Shown here one piece after another: positions 53,180 through 60,880 of a stretch of 64,000 bases of DNA. How positions within the stretch are numbered: position 1 is the stretch's first letter; each line of letters opens with the position of its first letter. The position numbers were made by a program, and so were the translations under genes. The DNA is from Rhodanobacteraceae bacterium (GTDB taxonomy: Bacteria; Pseudomonadota; Gammaproteobacteria; Xanthomonadales; Ahniellaceae): NCBI GenBank assembly GCA_016708465.1, contig JADJFT010000003.1, positions 248,001-312,000 of the forward strand. The letters are read 5' to 3'. The notes under the pieces are model-generated. The model had not been told where the DNA came from, did not search any database, and saw only the letters and a list, made by a program, of their open reading frames with translations.

Positions 53180-54376
53180 ATGGCGATACAACCCTTATTT
53201 TTAGGTTCAACGTTGATCCGCAACGCCGATGTGTTTGCGCCCGATGCGCTGGGTCATCGCGACCTGCTGGTCGGTGGTGGCCAATTGCTGTGGATCGGTG
53301 ATGCGACCCAGGTGGCGGCGATGGCAGCGGTCGCGACCGTGGTGATTGATTTGGCCGGGCGGCGATTGCTGCCGGGTTTTGTCGACGGCCATGCCCACCT
53401 GACTGGCGGTGGCGGCGAAGCGGGCGCGCATACGCGTGTGCCGGCGTTGCCGCTGTCGCGCTACACGCTGGCCGGCGTCACGTCGGTGGTTGGCGTGCTT
53501 GGCACGGACGACACCACGCGCAGCACGCGCGAACTGGTCGCGGCCGTGCATGGCCTACGCAATGAAGGACTGTCGGCCTGGGCTTATACCGGTGGCTATC
53601 ACCTGCCGCTGGCGACGCTGACCGGCAGCGTGCGCGATGATCTCGCCTTCGTCGATTGTCTGATCGGCGTTGGCGAACTGGCAATTTGCGACCACCGTTC
53701 CAGCCAGCCGACCTTGGACGAACTGCTACGGGTCGCCGCCGACGCCCATGTCGGTGGTCTGCTGACGGGCAAGGCCGGCGTGCTGCATTTGCACCTCGGT
53801 GACGGTACGCGTGGGCTGTCGCTGGTCCGCGACGCGCTGGCCGCCAGCGAATTGCCGGCGCGGGTGTTCCATCCGACCCATGTCAACCGGCGCAAGGCCT
53901 TGTTCGACGAAGCGCTGGCATTGGCGAAGCAGGGCTGCACGATCGACATCACCGCATTTCCGGTCGATGACGGCGACGACGCGTGGGCAGCGGATGAGGC
54001 ACTGCTGCGCTATCTCGAAAGTGACGCGCCGGCAGATCGGGTGACGGTCAGCTCCGATGGTGGCGGTTGCCTGCCGCAGTTCGACCACGACGGGCGCGTC
54101 ATCCATATGGACATTGGTTCACCAGCGGCGCTGGCCGCGACCTTGCGCAAGCTGCTGCTGCACGGGCACGATCTGGCGCGGGTGCTGCCGGCGTTCACGC
54201 GCAACCCGGCGCAATTGCTGCGCCTACGCGGCAAGGGCGAGGTAGCGGTCGGTGGCGACGCCGATTTCGTGGTTTTGGACGAGGAACATCGAGTGAGTGA
54301 CGTGATGATTGCTGGGCGCTGGCATGTGCGTGATGCGACAGCCGTGATCCGTGGCACTTTCGAGGAGACGAACTGA
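53180..54376 (+). CDS. iadA: Isoaspartyl dipeptidase, N-terminus replaced by a transposon end
   Basis: The amidohydrolase of 398 residues (E. coli IadA is 390) has all metal and substrate motifs. DGHAHLTGGGGEAG carries the HxH, LTGKAGVLHLHLGDG the bridging Lys and a His, FHPTHVNRR a further His, and VSSDGGGCLPQ the catalytic Asp. It cleaves beta-aspartyl dipeptides, here most likely the beta-Asp-Arg released from cyanophycin by the next gene. The first residues MAIQPLFLGS are encoded by the right end of the inserted element; the ancestral start MLTLIRN remains upstream of the element at 48160. The ribosome site is poor (AAGGA about 15 nt upstream). The stop overlaps the cphB start by one base. 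Confidence 0.92.
   Translation: MAIQPLFLGSTLIRNADVFAPDALGHRDLLVGGGQLLWIGDATQVAAMAAVATVVIDLAGRRLLPGFVDGHAHLTGGGGEAGAHTRVPALPLSRYTLAGVTSVVGVLGTDDTTRSTRELVAAVHGLRNEGLSAWAYTGGYHLPLATLTGSVRDDLAFVDCLIGVGELAICDHRSSQPTLDELLRVAADAHVGGLLTGKAGVLHLHLGDGTRGLSLVRDALAASELPARVFHPTHVNRRKALFDEALALAKQGCTIDITAFPVDDGDDAWAADEALLRYLESDAPADRVTVSSDGGGCLPQFDHDGRVIHMDIGSPAALAATLRKLLLHGHDLARVLPAFTRNPAQLLRLRGKGEVAVGGDADFVVLDEEHRVSDVMIAGRWHVRDATAVIRGTFEETN
53187..53204 (-). repeat. Right terminal repeat motif (R1)
   Basis: Read on the minus strand it is CTAAAAATAAGGGTTGTA; with the outer bases the end is TGAACCTAAAAATAAG, a near match to the left end. It is now part of the coding sequence of iadA (codons for QPLFLG). Confidence 0.75.
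53210..53219 (+). repeat. Right copy of flanking direct repeat ACGTTGATCC
   Basis: Identical to 48166-48175 and in frame with iadA (ACG TTG ATC C). Removing the element and one copy restores glmS - 12 bp - ATG CTG ACG TTG ATC CGC AAC, a natural iadA start (MLTLIRN). Confidence 0.75.
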
Positions 54377-55215
54377 TGCCGAGCCAAGTTCCCCAAGGCG
54401 GCAATCGCGGTTGGATCATTCCGATCGGCGGCGCCGAAGAGAAAGAGAACGACCGCGCCATCCTGTCGCGCTTTGTCGATCTGTGCGGCGGTCGTGATGC
54501 CGACATCGTGGTGATCCCGACTGCGAGCAAATTGGCGGATACCGGTGCACGCTACGAGGCGATCTTCCGTGACCTTGGCGTGGCGCGCGTCGTTGCGCTC
54601 GATTTCGATACCCGTCGCGACGCCGAGGAGCGCGGCCGTATTGTGCGCATTGAGCATGCCAGCGGCGTATTCATCACCGGCGGCAATCAGTTGCGCTTGG
54701 CGACCTTGCTCGGTGGCACGTCGGTGGCGCGCGCATTGCGTCAGAGCAATGCTCACGGCACTCACATTGCCGGCACCAGCGCCGGTGCGGCGTTTCTCAG
54801 CGAGCACATGATTGCGTTTGGTGAGGAGGGCGCGACGCCGATCGCTGGCAGTGTCCGGCTGGCGCCAGGTCTGGGTCTGACCAACCGCTTCATCATCGAT
54901 CAGCATTTCCGCCAGCGCGACCGCCTCGGCCGATTGACGACGGCGCTGGCCTACAACCCGTTCGCGATTGGTATCGGCCTCGACGAGGACACCGCCGCCT
55001 TCATCGCGCCGGACAATACCGTCGAGGTTGAAGGCAGCGGCGGCGTCACCATCGTCGACGCCTCGGAGCTTGAGTTTTCGTCGATGGACCAAGTCGAGGA
55101 AGGCGAGCCGGTGTGCTTGCTCGGCCTGCGCTTGCATGTGTTGGTGCGTGGCGCCACCTTCAATTTGCATACGCGACGCGCGTCTGCCGGCCGGATCGCG
55201 TTCGTCAAAGCCTGA
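54376..55215 (+). CDS. cphB: Cyanophycinase
   Basis: The 279-residue serine peptidase of family S51 has IIPIGGAEEKEND at the N-terminus, VVIPTAS, GVFITGGNQLRLA and the nucleophile motif HIAGTSAGAAFLS. The conserved IIDQHFRQRDRLGRL follows. It hydrolyses cyanophycin to beta-Asp-Arg dipeptides in the cytoplasm. The ATG shares its A with the iadA stop, and cphA follows, so breakdown and synthesis genes form one operon. The length matches characterised bacterial CphB (about 270). Confidence 0.94.
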   Translation: MPSQVPQGGNRGWIIPIGGAEEKENDRAILSRFVDLCGGRDADIVVIPTASKLADTGARYEAIFRDLGVARVVALDFDTRRDAEERGRIVRIEHASGVFITGGNQLRLATLLGGTSVARALRQSNAHGTHIAGTSAGAAFLSEHMIAFGEEGATPIAGSVRLAPGLGLTNRFIIDQHFRQRDRLGRLTTALAYNPFAIGIGLDEDTAAFIAPDNTVEVEGSGGVTIVDASELEFSSMDQVEEGEPVCLLGLRLHVLVRGATFNLHTRRASAGRIAFVKA

Positions 55216-55296
55216 TTGGGCGGGTACGCCCAGTACTTCGCAACGGTGCGCAATCGGCTATCGTTGGTGTTCCATCGGCCACAGGCAGAACGCCGC

Positions 55297-58095
55297 ATGC
55301 GCATCCTCGATCGTCAGGTCTTTGTCGGGCCGTCGTTGTACGCCCATTTCCCGGTCATTCGCCTTGAGCTCGATCTCGGCGCACTAGAAGCTTGGCCGAC
55401 CGTCCGCCTTGGATCGGCCTTCGTCGAGGCGCTGGTTGCGGCTTTGCCCGGACTTGCCGAACACGGCTGTTCTTACCGCGAACCCGGCGGCTTCATCCGA
55501 CGCATGAACGAAGGCGAGGGCACGTGGCTCGGGCATGTGCTCGAACACGTCGCGATCGAACTGCAGAACATCGCCGGCGAAGACATGACCTTCGGCAAAA
55601 CCCGCAGTATCGATGACCGCGCCGGTGTTTATTCGGTGGTTTACGAATACGCGCAGCGCGAGGAAGGCGTCGAGGCCGGCGAACTGGCGTTGCGCCTGTT
55701 GAGTTCGTTGCTGCCGGTCGCGCTGCGCCCTGCCGACAGCGTGCCGGACGACTGGCATTGGCCAGACGCGCGTGATGAGTTTATCCGCTACGCCCAGCGT
55801 CGCGCGCTGGGGCCATCGACCGCTTCACTGGTCAAGGCCGCCGAAGACCGTGGCATACCGTGGCTGCGTCTGAATGAGCAATCGCTGGTGCAACTCGGGC
55901 ACGGCAAGTATCAGCAACGCATCCAAGCGACGGTGACCGGCAAGACGCCGCATATCGCGGTCGAGCTCGCCGGAGACAAGGAAGAAACCAACAAGATCCT
56001 GCGTTCGCTGGGCTTGCCGGTGCCGCGCCAAGAATTGGTTCAGAGCGAGACAAGTGCGGTGCGCGCGGCCAAGCGCATCGGTTTCCCGGTCGTGACCAAA
56101 CCCTACAACGGTAATCACGGCCGTGGCATTTCGATTCGCCTGATGAACGACGACGAGGTCATCGCCGGATTCAACAAAGCCAAGGAAATTTCGCGCTCGG
56201 TCATCGTTGAAACGTATCTCGAAGGTGATGATCACCGTTTGTTGGTGGTGAATGGCGAACTGGTTGCAGCAACGCGACGCACGCCCGGACATGTCGTCGG
56301 CGATGGCCAACACACGATTCGCGAATTGGTCGAGCAGGTGAATCAGGACCCGCGCCGCGGCATCGGGCATGAAAAAGTACTCACGCGGATCGAACTCGAT
56401 ACTCAAGCCGCGATGATGATGATCCGCGCCGGCGTCGGTGCCGACTCGGTGCTGGCTGCGGGACAGATCATCTATCTGCGTTCGACGGCGAATCTGTCCA
56501 CCGGCGGGACCGCAACCGACGTCACCGACGTGATCCATCCCGACAACCGCGACATGGCGGTGCGCGCGATCAAGGCGATCGGGCTCGATGTCGGCGGCGT
56601 CGATTTCCTCAGTACCAATATCGCCGAGAGCTACAAATCGATCGGTGGCGGTATCTGCGAAGTGAACGCCGCGCCCGGTTTCCGCATGCACGTGGCGCCG
56701 AGCGAAGGACGTTCGCGCGATGTCGCCGGACCAGTGATCGATATGCTGTTTCCGACCGGCGCGCCGTCGCGCGTGCCGATCGCCGCAATCACCGGTACCA
56801 ACGGCAAGACCACGACTGCACGCATGCTTGCACATGTGGTGAAAATGGCCGGTTACACACCCGGCTTGACCACGACCGACGGCGTCTACATCGACGGTCA
56901 ACGGACCGTCGAGGGCGACATGACCGGCCCGGTCTCGGCGCGCATGGTGTTGGCTGATCCGCAGATCGATTTCGCAGTACTGGAAACCGCGCGCGGCGGC
57001 CTGCTGCGCGCCGGCATGGGCGTGCCGAAGGTCGATGTTGGCGCCGTGCTGAACGTGCAGTCCGACCACCTTGGCATGAAGGGTATCGATACGCTTGAGC
57101 AACTCGCCGAGGTCAAGCGCATCGTCGTCGAAGTGGCTGATCAGTGCGCGGTGTTGAATGCCGACGACGCCAACGTGTTGAAAATGGGCGCGTATACCGA
57201 TGCCAAAGTGATCTGCTACGTGACCATGAACCCGCAGCATGGTTTGGTGCGCGAGCACATTCGTGCCGGCGGCCGCGCTTGTGCACTTGAGGCCGGTGTC
57301 AACGGTCAGATGATCACGCTCTACGATAAGGGCGGGCATATCCCGTTGCTGTGGACACACCTGATTCCCGCCACGCTCGAAGGCCGCGCACTGCACAATG
57401 TCCAGAACGCGATGTTCGCGGCAGCGATGGCGTTCTCGCTGGGCATCAAGCTCGATGCGATCCGGCAAGGGCTGCGTACCTTCGACAGCACCTTCTTCCA
57501 GGCGCCGGGGCGGATGAACGTGTTCAACGAACACCCGTTCAAGGTGTTGTTCGATTACGGACACAATGCCCATGCAGTGTCGGTGATGGCCGATCTGGCA
57601 CAGCGGCTCGATGTGCCCGGACGGCGCATCGTCGTCGTCGCCGGGCCGGGCGATCGTCGCAACGAAGATCTGGTTGATATCGCGAATGCGGTGGCCGGAC
57701 GCTTCGATCACTATTTCTGTCGCCGCGACGATGATTTGCGTGGTCGCGACGGCGATGAGGTGCCGAAACTGATCGCGGCGACGCTGCGTAGCCACGGTGT
57801 GCGCGACGATCAGATCACCTTGATCCCGGATGAGCAGGAAGCGATCGACGCTGCGTTGCGCATGGGCGAGTCCGGCGATCTGTTGCTGGTGTTTGCCGAT
57901 GCGTTGGTGCGCTCGTGGAAGCAGGTGATCAAGTTTCGTCCCGAAGGTGTGCCATCGCGGGTGAGCATGGTCGAACCCGCGTCGATCGTTCAGGTGACCC
58001 AGCCGGTCGCTGAGGAACCGATTGCCACCGGCAGTTGGGAAGGCTTGGTCCGTGACGAGCGTGGTGTGCGCTTGGCGCGCGAGGACGCCGACTGA
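55297..58095 (+). CDS. cphA: Cyanophycin synthetase
   Basis: About 932 residues. The N-terminal domain (MRILDRQVFVGPSLYAHFP) is followed by an ATP-grasp domain (GFPVVTKPYNGNHGRGIS, ETYLEGDDHRLLVVNGELV) and a Mur-ligase-like domain (AITGTNGKTTTARML, LETARGGLLRAGMG, NVQSDHLGM, LFDYGHNAHAV). The enzyme adds Asp to the backbone and Arg to its side chain without a ribosome. ATG 55297 gives the usual start; the frame stays open upstream to 55216 without similarity. The last two bases overlap the next gene's probable start. Confidence 0.94.
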   Translation: MRILDRQVFVGPSLYAHFPVIRLELDLGALEAWPTVRLGSAFVEALVAALPGLAEHGCSYREPGGFIRRMNEGEGTWLGHVLEHVAIELQNIAGEDMTFGKTRSIDDRAGVYSVVYEYAQREEGVEAGELALRLLSSLLPVALRPADSVPDDWHWPDARDEFIRYAQRRALGPSTASLVKAAEDRGIPWLRLNEQSLVQLGHGKYQQRIQATVTGKTPHIAVELAGDKEETNKILRSLGLPVPRQELVQSETSAVRAAKRIGFPVVTKPYNGNHGRGISIRLMNDDEVIAGFNKAKEISRSVIVETYLEGDDHRLLVVNGELVAATRRTPGHVVGDGQHTIRELVEQVNQDPRRGIGHEKVLTRIELDTQAAMMMIRAGVGADSVLAAGQIIYLRSTANLSTGGTATDVTDVIHPDNRDMAVRAIKAIGLDVGGVDFLSTNIAESYKSIGGGICEVNAAPGFRMHVAPSEGRSRDVAGPVIDMLFPTGAPSRVPIAAITGTNGKTTTARMLAHVVKMAGYTPGLTTTDGVYIDGQRTVEGDMTGPVSARMVLADPQIDFAVLETARGGLLRAGMGVPKVDVGAVLNVQSDHLGMKGIDTLEQLAEVKRIVVEVADQCAVLNADDANVLKMGAYTDAKVICYVTMNPQHGLVREHIRAGGRACALEAGVNGQMITLYDKGGHIPLLWTHLIPATLEGRALHNVQNAMFAAAMAFSLGIKLDAIRQGLRTFDSTFFQAPGRMNVFNEHPFKVLFDYGHNAHAVSVMADLAQRLDVPGRRIVVVAGPGDRRNEDLVDIANAVAGRFDHYFCRRDDDLRGRDGDEVPKLIAATLRSHGVRDDQITLIPDEQEAIDAALRMGESGDLLLVFADALVRSWKQVIKFRPEGVPSRVSMVEPASIVQVTQPVAEEPIATGSWEGLVRDERGVRLAREDAD

Positions 58096-59825
58096 ATCAG
58101 GTCGCGCCCGAACTGTTCGAGGACTCGCGTCGCCTCACCGGTCCGAATCTGTTCTTCGCGGCGTGCGGGGCGGTGCTCGATGTAGCCACCACAACCCCGG
58201 CGCTGGCGCAGCGCTGGGTCGAGCAGGTGCGCGTGCTGCGCGCCGAACTCGGCTGGTCGGTCACTGCCGAGGTGGTCACACGCTTGCATTGCGCTGGCGC
58301 GTCGCTGGCCGCTGCGGCGGCCGACGATCAGTTGTTCACCGCGACCGAGGTGAACGAACTCGCCTGGTTGCGGCTGGTCGCCACAGCAGATGCCCCGGCC
58401 TGGCCACTGGCTCCGGGTTACCCAGCGGTGTTCGATGCTGTGGCGGCATGCCAAACCTTGCGTCGTGCCGCCGCTGCCGAGCGTGCCCCACGGCTGCTGG
58501 CCTTGATGCAGGAAGCGCAACGCCGCGGTATCGGCATGCTCTGTGACGATGACTCGTGCAGCCTCGGCGGCGGCAGCGGCAGTCACACTTGGCCGCTGCA
58601 GGCGTTACCCGATACGGTGGATTGGACACCGTTGTGCGACGTTCCGATCGCGCTGGTTACCGGATCGAATGGCAAAACCACGACGGTGCGCCTGGTCGCG
58701 GCGATGTCTGCGGCGGCCGGACGTGCACCCGGCTTCAACTGCACCGATGGCGTGTTCGTTGCGGGCGAATGCGTCGTCCGCGGCGACTATTCCGGCCCCG
58801 CCGGCGCGCGCGCAGTCCTACGCCATCCGCGCGTGCACACGGCAGTGCTCGAAACGGCGCGCGGCGGCATTCTGCGTCGTGGTCTGGCCGTGCGCCATGC
58901 GGATGCCGCCATCGTTACCAATATCAGTCCCGATCACTTCGGCGAATACGGCGTCCACGACTTGTCCGATCTTGCCGATGCCAAACTTGTCGTCGCGCGG
59001 GTACTGACTGCGGACGGCACCTTGGTGTTGAATGCTGATGATCCGCTACTGGTGGCAAAGTCGGCAGCGCTGACGGTGCCACTGGCTTGGTTCGCGCACG
59101 CCGACGCCCACCCGCTGTTGCACGCCTGTCGCGCCAGCGGCGGTAACACTTGTGGCGTCGCCGACGGACGCTTGCGTCTGCATCTGCGAGGCGTCGCACA
59201 TGATCTTGGCGCAATCGCCACAATGCCACTGACGGTCGCTGGCAGTGCCACGTACAACATCGCCAATCTCGCCGGTGCTGCCCTGCTTGCTGCGGCAATG
59301 GGCATCGGCGTCGAACACATCATTACCGTTTGCCAGCACTTCGGCGCGCGTCGCGACGACAATCCCGGCCGTCTTGATCGCTGGCAGATTGGTGGCGTCG
59401 AACTATTGGTCGACTATGCGCACAACCCGGAAGGACTGGATGGGTTGCTGCGCGTTGCCGAACGATTGCGCGCAACAAGCGATGGTCGGATCGGCCTACT
59501 GCTTGGTCAGGCCGGCAATCGTGACGATGCGGCGATCCGCGCGCTGGCCGACGTGGCCGCAGCGCATCAACCGAACCGGGTCGTGTTGAAGGATATTCCC
59601 GGCATGCTGCGTGGACGCACGCCCGGCGAGGTGCCCGAATTGCTGCGGCGTGCGCTGCTCAATGCTGGCTTGGCCGCTGCCGACTTATACGTCGAACTCG
59701 ATGAGTTGGAAGCTGCGCGGCAGTTGTTGGCATGGGCGCGGCGGGGCGACGTGTTGGTCCTGCCGGTGCATGCAGCCGGCACGCGTCTGGCGCTCGCGTC
59801 GTGGTTAGACACGCTGACGCGCTAG
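58092..59825 (+). CDS. Second cyanophycin-synthetase-like protein, Mur-ligase domain only
   Basis: The Mur-ligase half is intact: VTGSNGKTTTVRLVAAMSA, NCTDGVFVAGECVVRGDYSG, LETARGGILRRGLAVRHAD, TNISPDHFGEYG, then LLVDYAHNPEGLDGLL. The ATP-grasp domain of CphA is absent. The first canonical start is GTG 58173, but the conserved-looking N-terminus (ELFEDSRRLTGPNLFFA) lies upstream and can begin only at CTG 58092, overlapping the cphA stop as CTGA. A paralogue beside cphA is known in proteobacterial cyanophycin loci; its reaction is not clear to me. It might ligate Arg or dipeptide units or modify the polymer. Strict ORF 58173-59825. Confidence 0.82.
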   Translation: MNQVAPELFEDSRRLTGPNLFFAACGAVLDVATTTPALAQRWVEQVRVLRAELGWSVTAEVVTRLHCAGASLAAAAADDQLFTATEVNELAWLRLVATADAPAWPLAPGYPAVFDAVAACQTLRRAAAAERAPRLLALMQEAQRRGIGMLCDDDSCSLGGGSGSHTWPLQALPDTVDWTPLCDVPIALVTGSNGKTTTVRLVAAMSAAAGRAPGFNCTDGVFVAGECVVRGDYSGPAGARAVLRHPRVHTAVLETARGGILRRGLAVRHADAAIVTNISPDHFGEYGVHDLSDLADAKLVVARVLTADGTLVLNADDPLLVAKSAALTVPLAWFAHADAHPLLHACRASGGNTCGVADGRLRLHLRGVAHDLGAIATMPLTVAGSATYNIANLAGAALLAAAMGIGVEHIITVCQHFGARRDDNPGRLDRWQIGGVELLVDYAHNPEGLDGLLRVAERLRATSDGRIGLLLGQAGNRDDAAIRALADVAAAHQPNRVVLKDIPGMLRGRTPGEVPELLRRALLNAGLAAADLYVELDELEAARQLLAWARRGDVLVLPVHAAGTRLALASWLDTLTR

Positions 59826-59852
59826 CGGCTGGCTCAGCGTTACACTGTCGGA

Positions 59853-60209
59853 ATGGACATCTTTAAGGCGTTTACCCTCGAGGCAGCACACCGGTTGCCG
59901 AACGTGCCGCCGGGCCACAAATGCGCGCGCCTGCATGGGCATTCGTTTTGCATCGAGCTGCATGTTTCCGGCCCGGTCGATCCGTTGTTCGGCTGGGTCC
60001 AGGATTTCGCCGAGATCAAAGCTGCGTTCAAGCCTTACTACGACCAGCTCGACCACCACTATCTCAATGACATCGCCGGACTGGACAATCCGACCAGCGA
60101 AAATCTGGCGCGCTGGATCTGGTCGCAGCTGAAGCCAACGCTGCCACTGTTGTCGGAAGTGGTCGTGCATGAGACCTGCACCTCCGGTTGTCGCTACCGA
60201 GGCGCTTGA
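59853..60209 (+). CDS. queD: 6-carboxy-5,6,7,8-tetrahydropterin synthase QueD
   Basis: The 118-residue enzyme has zinc ligands in EAAHRLP and CARLHGHSF, the catalytic Cys/His set, GWVQDFAEIKAAF, LDHHYLND and the glutamate block NPTSENLARWIW with VHETCTSGCRY. It converts dihydroneopterin triphosphate to carboxytetrahydropterin in queuosine synthesis. It follows the cyanophycin genes by 27 bases, so it may be cotranscribed, although the pathways are unrelated. Confidence 0.93.
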   Translation: MDIFKAFTLEAAHRLPNVPPGHKCARLHGHSFCIELHVSGPVDPLFGWVQDFAEIKAAFKPYYDQLDHHYLNDIAGLDNPTSENLARWIWSQLKPTLPLLSEVVVHETCTSGCRYRGA

Positions 60210-60296
60210 CGCTGTTCAATTTGCTGCACTGCGGCTCAATATTATCGGCTATAAGTCACTGAAAAATAGTGATAAAGCAGAAATATCAAAGAAATA

Positions 60297-60311
60297 TGTT
60301 GCAACGCAACA
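60297..60311. promoter_or_regulatory. Upstream palindrome TGTTGC-AAC-GCAACA (candidate phasin operator 1)
   Basis: A perfect 6-3-6 dyad 64 bp before the phasin ATG, in the AT-rich phasin upstream region. It shares the core TGC-N3-GCA with the dyad at 60325-60337. PhaR, the polymer-sensing repressor of phasin genes, has been reported to use CTGC-N3-GCAG type sites. Assignment is inference. Confidence 0.45.
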
Positions 60312-60324
60312 AAAGTCAGACTAG

Positions 60325-60337
60325 ACTGCGCCGCAGT
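60325..60337. promoter_or_regulatory. Upstream palindrome ACTGC-GCC-GCAGT (candidate phasin operator 2)
   Basis: A perfect 5-3-5 dyad whose centre lies 27 bp after that of operator 1. It matches CTGC-N3-GCAG exactly. No phaR gene is in the window. Confidence 0.45.
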
Positions 60338-60374
60338 AACGTCACCCATGGTGGGTGCATACGAGGACAAAGCC

Positions 60375-60758
60375 ATGTTTGAGCAGATCAGCAATCCGTT
60401 TATCGCCGCGACGAAGCAGTTTGCCGAAGCCGGTTTTAAGGCACAGGGCATTGCACTCGAAGGATTCGAGAAAGTTGTCGGTGCGCAGATCAACACCTTC
60501 GAAAATCGCATGAACGCGACCCTCGACTTCTGGTCGCAGGCCGCAGAAGTGCGCAACCTCGATGGCGTCAAGGCGATCATGCCGAAGTCGATGGCATTGG
60601 CGAAGGAAACTGCCGAAACCGTGTTCGCGACGACTCAGGAAGTGGTCACCATCACCGTCAAGACTGGTGAAGCGCTGAACGCTGTCGCCAAGACCCAGAT
60701 CGACGCGTCGAACGACGTGTTCGTGAAGCCGGTCGTTGCAGCGCGCAAGGCTAAGTAA
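60375..60758 (+). CDS. Phasin family protein (polyhydroxyalkanoate granule surface)
   Basis: The 127-residue all-helical amphipathic protein begins MFEQISNPFIAATKQFAEAG. It continues with NTFENRMNATLDFWSQAAEV and ends in an Ala/Lys tail (PVVAARKAK), typical of phasins of the PhaP/phasin_2 type. Phasins coat polyhydroxyalkanoate granules and control their number and size. GAGGA lies 9 nt before ATG 60375. Its upstream region is AT-rich with two dyads, and a strong terminator follows, so it is expressed as a single-gene unit, probably at high level. PHA synthase genes are not in the window. Confidence 0.88.
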   Translation: MFEQISNPFIAATKQFAEAGFKAQGIALEGFEKVVGAQINTFENRMNATLDFWSQAAEVRNLDGVKAIMPKSMALAKETAETVFATTQEVVTITVKTGEALNAVAKTQIDASNDVFVKPVVAARKAK

Positions 60759-60846
60759 GTTCGGGCGGGCTTACCGCCCGCTCGCAAGTTGCGTGGAAGG
60801 CGTTGCACGAGTCTCCCTCCCCTTGAAGCCAAGTGCAGCGTCCTTT

Positions 60847-60880
60847 GAAGGCCGACGGTCCCCCGTCGGCCTTCTTTTTT
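60847..60880 (+). terminator. Rho-independent terminator after the phasin gene
   Basis: A perfect 12-bp stem GAAGGCCGACGG / CCGTCGGCCTTC with a 4-base loop is followed by six T. No T-run follows on the minus strand, so it serves the plus-strand phasin transcript. It is the clearest terminator in the window. Confidence 0.9.

Larger units (their letters stand above)
48170..53209. mobile_element. Tn7-like element inserted just downstream of glmS (no transposase genes)
   Basis: The left end TGATCCTAAAAATAAG and the right end, read inward, TGAACCTAAAAATAAG differ at one base. Both are followed at equal distance by TGTA. A third copy of the CTAAAAATAA...TGTA motif lies inside the right end. ACGTTGATCC is present directly outside or across both junctions (48166-48175 and 53210-53219), as expected for duplicated target. 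The insertion point is 20-30 bp after the glmS stop, the Tn7 attachment position. Inside are a TniQ-family gene, a MacA/MacB-like exporter and a tail of another ABC gene. tnsA, tnsB and tnsC are absent, so the element is decayed or mobilised in trans. The exact terminal base cannot be fixed because part of the direct repeat matches the terminal repeat. Confidence 0.78.

Noticed and set aside
48170..53209. CRISPR-associated Tn7-like transposon (CAST)
   Set aside because: TniQ raised this idea, but no cas gene, no repeat array and no tnsB or tnsC is present in the window.
55825..57795. A 656-codon open frame on the minus strand opposite cphA
   Set aside because: It is the complement of a fully conserved cphA. 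Its product is His/Arg/Asp-rich without family motifs, a common artefact in GC-rich DNA. The same holds for long antisense frames at 1889-3103, 5131-6249, 33894-35024, 35932-37101, 38471-40090 and 54010-55170.
60847..60880. Bidirectional terminator for phasin and MAPEG genes
   Set aside because: The stem is symmetrical, but only the plus strand has a T-run after it.
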